A stretch of DNA of 64,000 nt from Candidatus Lernaella stagnicola (GTDB lineage: Bacteria; Lernaellota; Lernaellaia; Lernaellales; Lernaellaceae). The stretch covers positions 124,001 through 188,000 of the forward strand of contig JAVCCK010000003.1 of the NCBI GenBank assembly GCA_030765525.1, in the 5' to 3' direction. The stretch's first letter is position 1, and every line of letters begins with the position of its first letter. Position numbers and translations under genes: made by a program. The notes beneath the pieces are model-generated. The model was not told where the DNA came from. It saw only the letters and a program-made list of their open reading frames with translations, and ran no database searches. Shown here in pieces: positions 62,690 to 64,000 of the stretch.

Positions 62690-63201
62690 TCCGATCCCTT
62701 TTTTTTGTCTTGTGCGATTAGTTCTTCAAATGCGCGCCGAAGCGCCGCAAAGGTTTCACCTATATGTTCGTTGATCACGCGCACATCGGCCAGCACCGGC
62801 ATGAAGTTCACGTCGCCGTTCCAGCGCGGCACGACGTGCATGTGCAGGTGTCCCTCGACACCGGCGCCGGCAACCCGTCCGATGTTCATGCCGATGTTGA
62901 AGCCATGCGGTCGCCCGTACATTTCCAGCGCGCGCACGCAAAGCGTCGTCAGTTCCATCACCTCGGCCCACATCTCGGTGGAAAGAGCCGTCATCTCGCC
63001 TAGATGCGCGTACGGGGAAACCATCAAATGCCCGTTTGTATAGGGGTATTTGTTCATGATGACGTAGGCATGAACGCCCCGGTGCAACACGAGCTTTTCC
63101 GCATCGTCGTCCGCCTGCGCGGCGTTGCACAGCACGCACCCTTCCTCAGGTTGATCCGCCTTGATGTAATCGATGCGCCACGGCGCGAAAATCCTGTCCA
63201 T
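62686..63201 (-). CDS. HIT family nucleotide hydrolase
   Basis: This is a 171-residue protein. The catalytic triad His motif is HLHMHVVPRW (HxHxHxx type) near residue 115. A CVLC zinc-binding pair near residue 21 and LVLHRGVHAYVIMNKYPYTNGHLMV place it in the AP4A-phosphorylase/GalT-like HIT branch. It likely splits dinucleoside polyphosphates or nucleotide-conjugates. The start at 63201 is 5 nt after the preceding stop. Confidence 0.9.
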   Translation of the reverse strand: MDRIFAPWRIDYIKADQPEEGCVLCNAAQADDDAEKLVLHRGVHAYVIMNKYPYTNGHLMVSPYAHLGEMTALSTEMWAEVMELTTLCVRALEMYGRPHGFNIGMNIGRVAGAGVEGHLHMHVVPRWNGDVNFMPVLADVRVINEHIGETFAALRRAFEELIAQDKKKGSE

Positions 63202-63206
63202 GCGGG

Positions 63207-63731
63207 CTACCGGCTTCCCTCGAGAGTGATGTGCGTCCATTTCGGCCGGCCGGCGGAAAGCGTGAGCAACCCGACGCTTTCCCGGCTGTTTCGCGGCCAG
63301 AACATGGAACCTGGGTTAAAGTAGGTGACTTGCCCCCCCGTTGCAAGGTGGGGCTGGTGTGTATGCCCGAAAACCACTGCGTTCACATCATCTTGGGCGA
63401 AAGCACGGGCGACTCTGTGCGGCGTTCGCGCGGCGTCGCCCCAGCCGTGAATCAAACCGATGCGGTAACCATGAATGTCTAGGATGCGGCGGGCCGGTAA
63501 ACGCGGGTCGTCTTGCTCGTCGCAATTGCCGGCCACCGCCGTCACCGGCACCCCGGCCAGGGCCACGGCGGTAAGCCAGTCGTAATCACCAACGTCGCCG
63601 GCGTGCAGGACTCTTTCCACTCCGGCGAAGGGGCCGGACAACAGGCGCCGAAACGGTTCGGGGTTCCAGGGGCCATCCAGGTGGGTATCGGAAAGGATTC
63701 CGATGCGGACCGTACGACCGGCTTCCCTCAT
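63207..63731 (-). CDS. YfcE/MJ0936-family phosphodiesterase
   Basis: This is a 174-residue, small calcineurin-like phosphoesterase. Motifs are GILSDTHLDG (DxH), VLHAGDVGDYDWL (GD), AVAGNCDEQD (GNCD in place of GNHD), IGLIHGWGD (GH) and VVFGHTHQPHL (GHTH), followed by NPGSMFWPR. The family hydrolyses phosphodiesters such as bis-pNPP or 2',3'-cyclic nucleotides in vitro. It overlaps the IHF/HU gene by 4 nt and precedes the HIT gene by 5 nt. Confidence 0.9.
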   Translation of the reverse strand: MREAGRTVRIGILSDTHLDGPWNPEPFRRLLSGPFAGVERVLHAGDVGDYDWLTAVALAGVPVTAVAGNCDEQDDPRLPARRILDIHGYRIGLIHGWGDAARTPHRVARAFAQDDVNAVVFGHTHQPHLATGGQVTYFNPGSMFWPRNSRESVGLLTLSAGRPKWTHITLEGSR

Positions 63732-64000
63732 TCGCTTCCGTCGAAGTCGACGAGTTTTTTCAGTTCCTTGCCCGCTTTGAAAAAGGGTACTTTTTTCGCG
63801 GGCACGTGGACCTTCGTAGCGGTCTTGGGGTTGCGGCCGACGCGATTTTTCCGCTCACGCAGATGGAAACTGCCGAAACCTCGAATCTCGATACGTTCAC
63901 CCTGGCGAAGGGCGTCGGTCATGCTGTCGAAAATCGTGTTGATGATCACTTCCGCGTCTTTTTTCCGTTTGCCCGGAATCTTCTCCGCCACTGCAGCGAT
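63728..64000 (-). CDS. IHF/HU-family DNA-binding protein (5' truncated by window)
   Basis: The visible 90 residues (frame open to the window edge, reading IAAVAEKIPGKRKKDAEV) match IHF-beta/HU: INTIFDSMTDALRQGERIEIRGFGSF, the DNA-contact arm RKNRVGRNPKT and VPFFKAGKELKKLV. The first few residues lie outside the window. It bends DNA for promoter and nucleoid organisation; IHF is a usual co-factor of sigma-54 promoters such as the one before motA. Whether it is IHF-beta or an HU homologue is not settled by eye. Confidence 0.92.
   Translation of the reverse strand: MAAVAEKIPGKRKKDAEVIINTIFDSMTDALRQGERIEIRGFGSFHLRERKNRVGRNPKTATKVHVPAKKVPFFKAGKELKKLVDFDGSE

Overview
The window is GC-rich, compactly coded DNA from a flagellated Gram-negative bacterium. 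Evidence for this is a complete flagellar export and motor operon, several lipoproteins, SPOR, HIT and IHF-type genes, an outer-membrane barrel protein and a LapA-like protein. Three lipoproteins and one gene remnant carry very long Asp-rich tracts. With a deltaproteobacterial-style order (motA-motB-motB-fliLMNOPQR-flhBAFG-fliA), this suggests a Myxococcota, Bdellovibrionota or Candidatus Lernaellota-like lineage. That placement is inference; there is no rRNA or tRNA in the window. Most genes are on the minus strand. The exceptions are a PilZ gene, a protease/barrel pair and two tandem signal peptidases.

Region by region (minus-strand operons read right to left): 1-3888 is a tight four-gene membrane-protein operon of unknown role, its last gene cut by the window edge. 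4041-7667 encodes a 1208-residue lipoprotein with a poly-Asp spacer, Ig-like repeats and a C-terminal half that looks like a two-barrel BPI/LBP (TULIP) lipid-binding protein. 7819-8640 is a DUF547 protein. 8777-11787 is a gap-pgk-tpiA glycolysis operon with a clear terminator. 11920-15150 holds asnB, a DUF366 gene and a decayed GH2 glycosidase. 15211-17766 holds a PilZ gene and a small flagellar operon (FliK-like protein plus stand-alone FlhB tail) behind a sigma-28-like promoter. 17979-20829 is a propeller lipoprotein and a sulfatase-fold protein. 20810-34689 is the main flagellar operon behind a well-matched sigma-54 promoter. 35066-38386 holds a TIG-domain lipoprotein, an LpoB/GNA1162-like lipoprotein and an HDOD protein. 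38740-43514 (plus strand) encodes a metalloprotease/propeller/barrel protein and an alpha/alpha-toroid membrane protein. 43593-45347 is an acyl-CoA ligase. 45425-49939 is a signalling operon of one histidine kinase and three response regulators. 50088-51935 encodes two tandem signal peptidases I. 51945-64000 is a run of metallophosphoesterase, serS, mrfB-mrfA repair pair, histidine kinase, folate one-carbon genes, TPR-SPOR, LapA-like, HIT, YfcE-like and IHF/HU genes.

The genes fit a motile cell with a polar-type flagellum (flhF/flhG), two promoter classes in a flagellar cascade (sigma-54 early, sigma-28 late), and heavy investment in exported lipoproteins, consistent with duplicated signal peptidases. 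The most unusual items are the BPI-like lipoprotein, the tandem MotB pair whose first member lacks the ion-channel aspartate, a FliN with a FliM-like CheY-binding peptide, and the uncharacterised four-gene membrane operon at the left edge.
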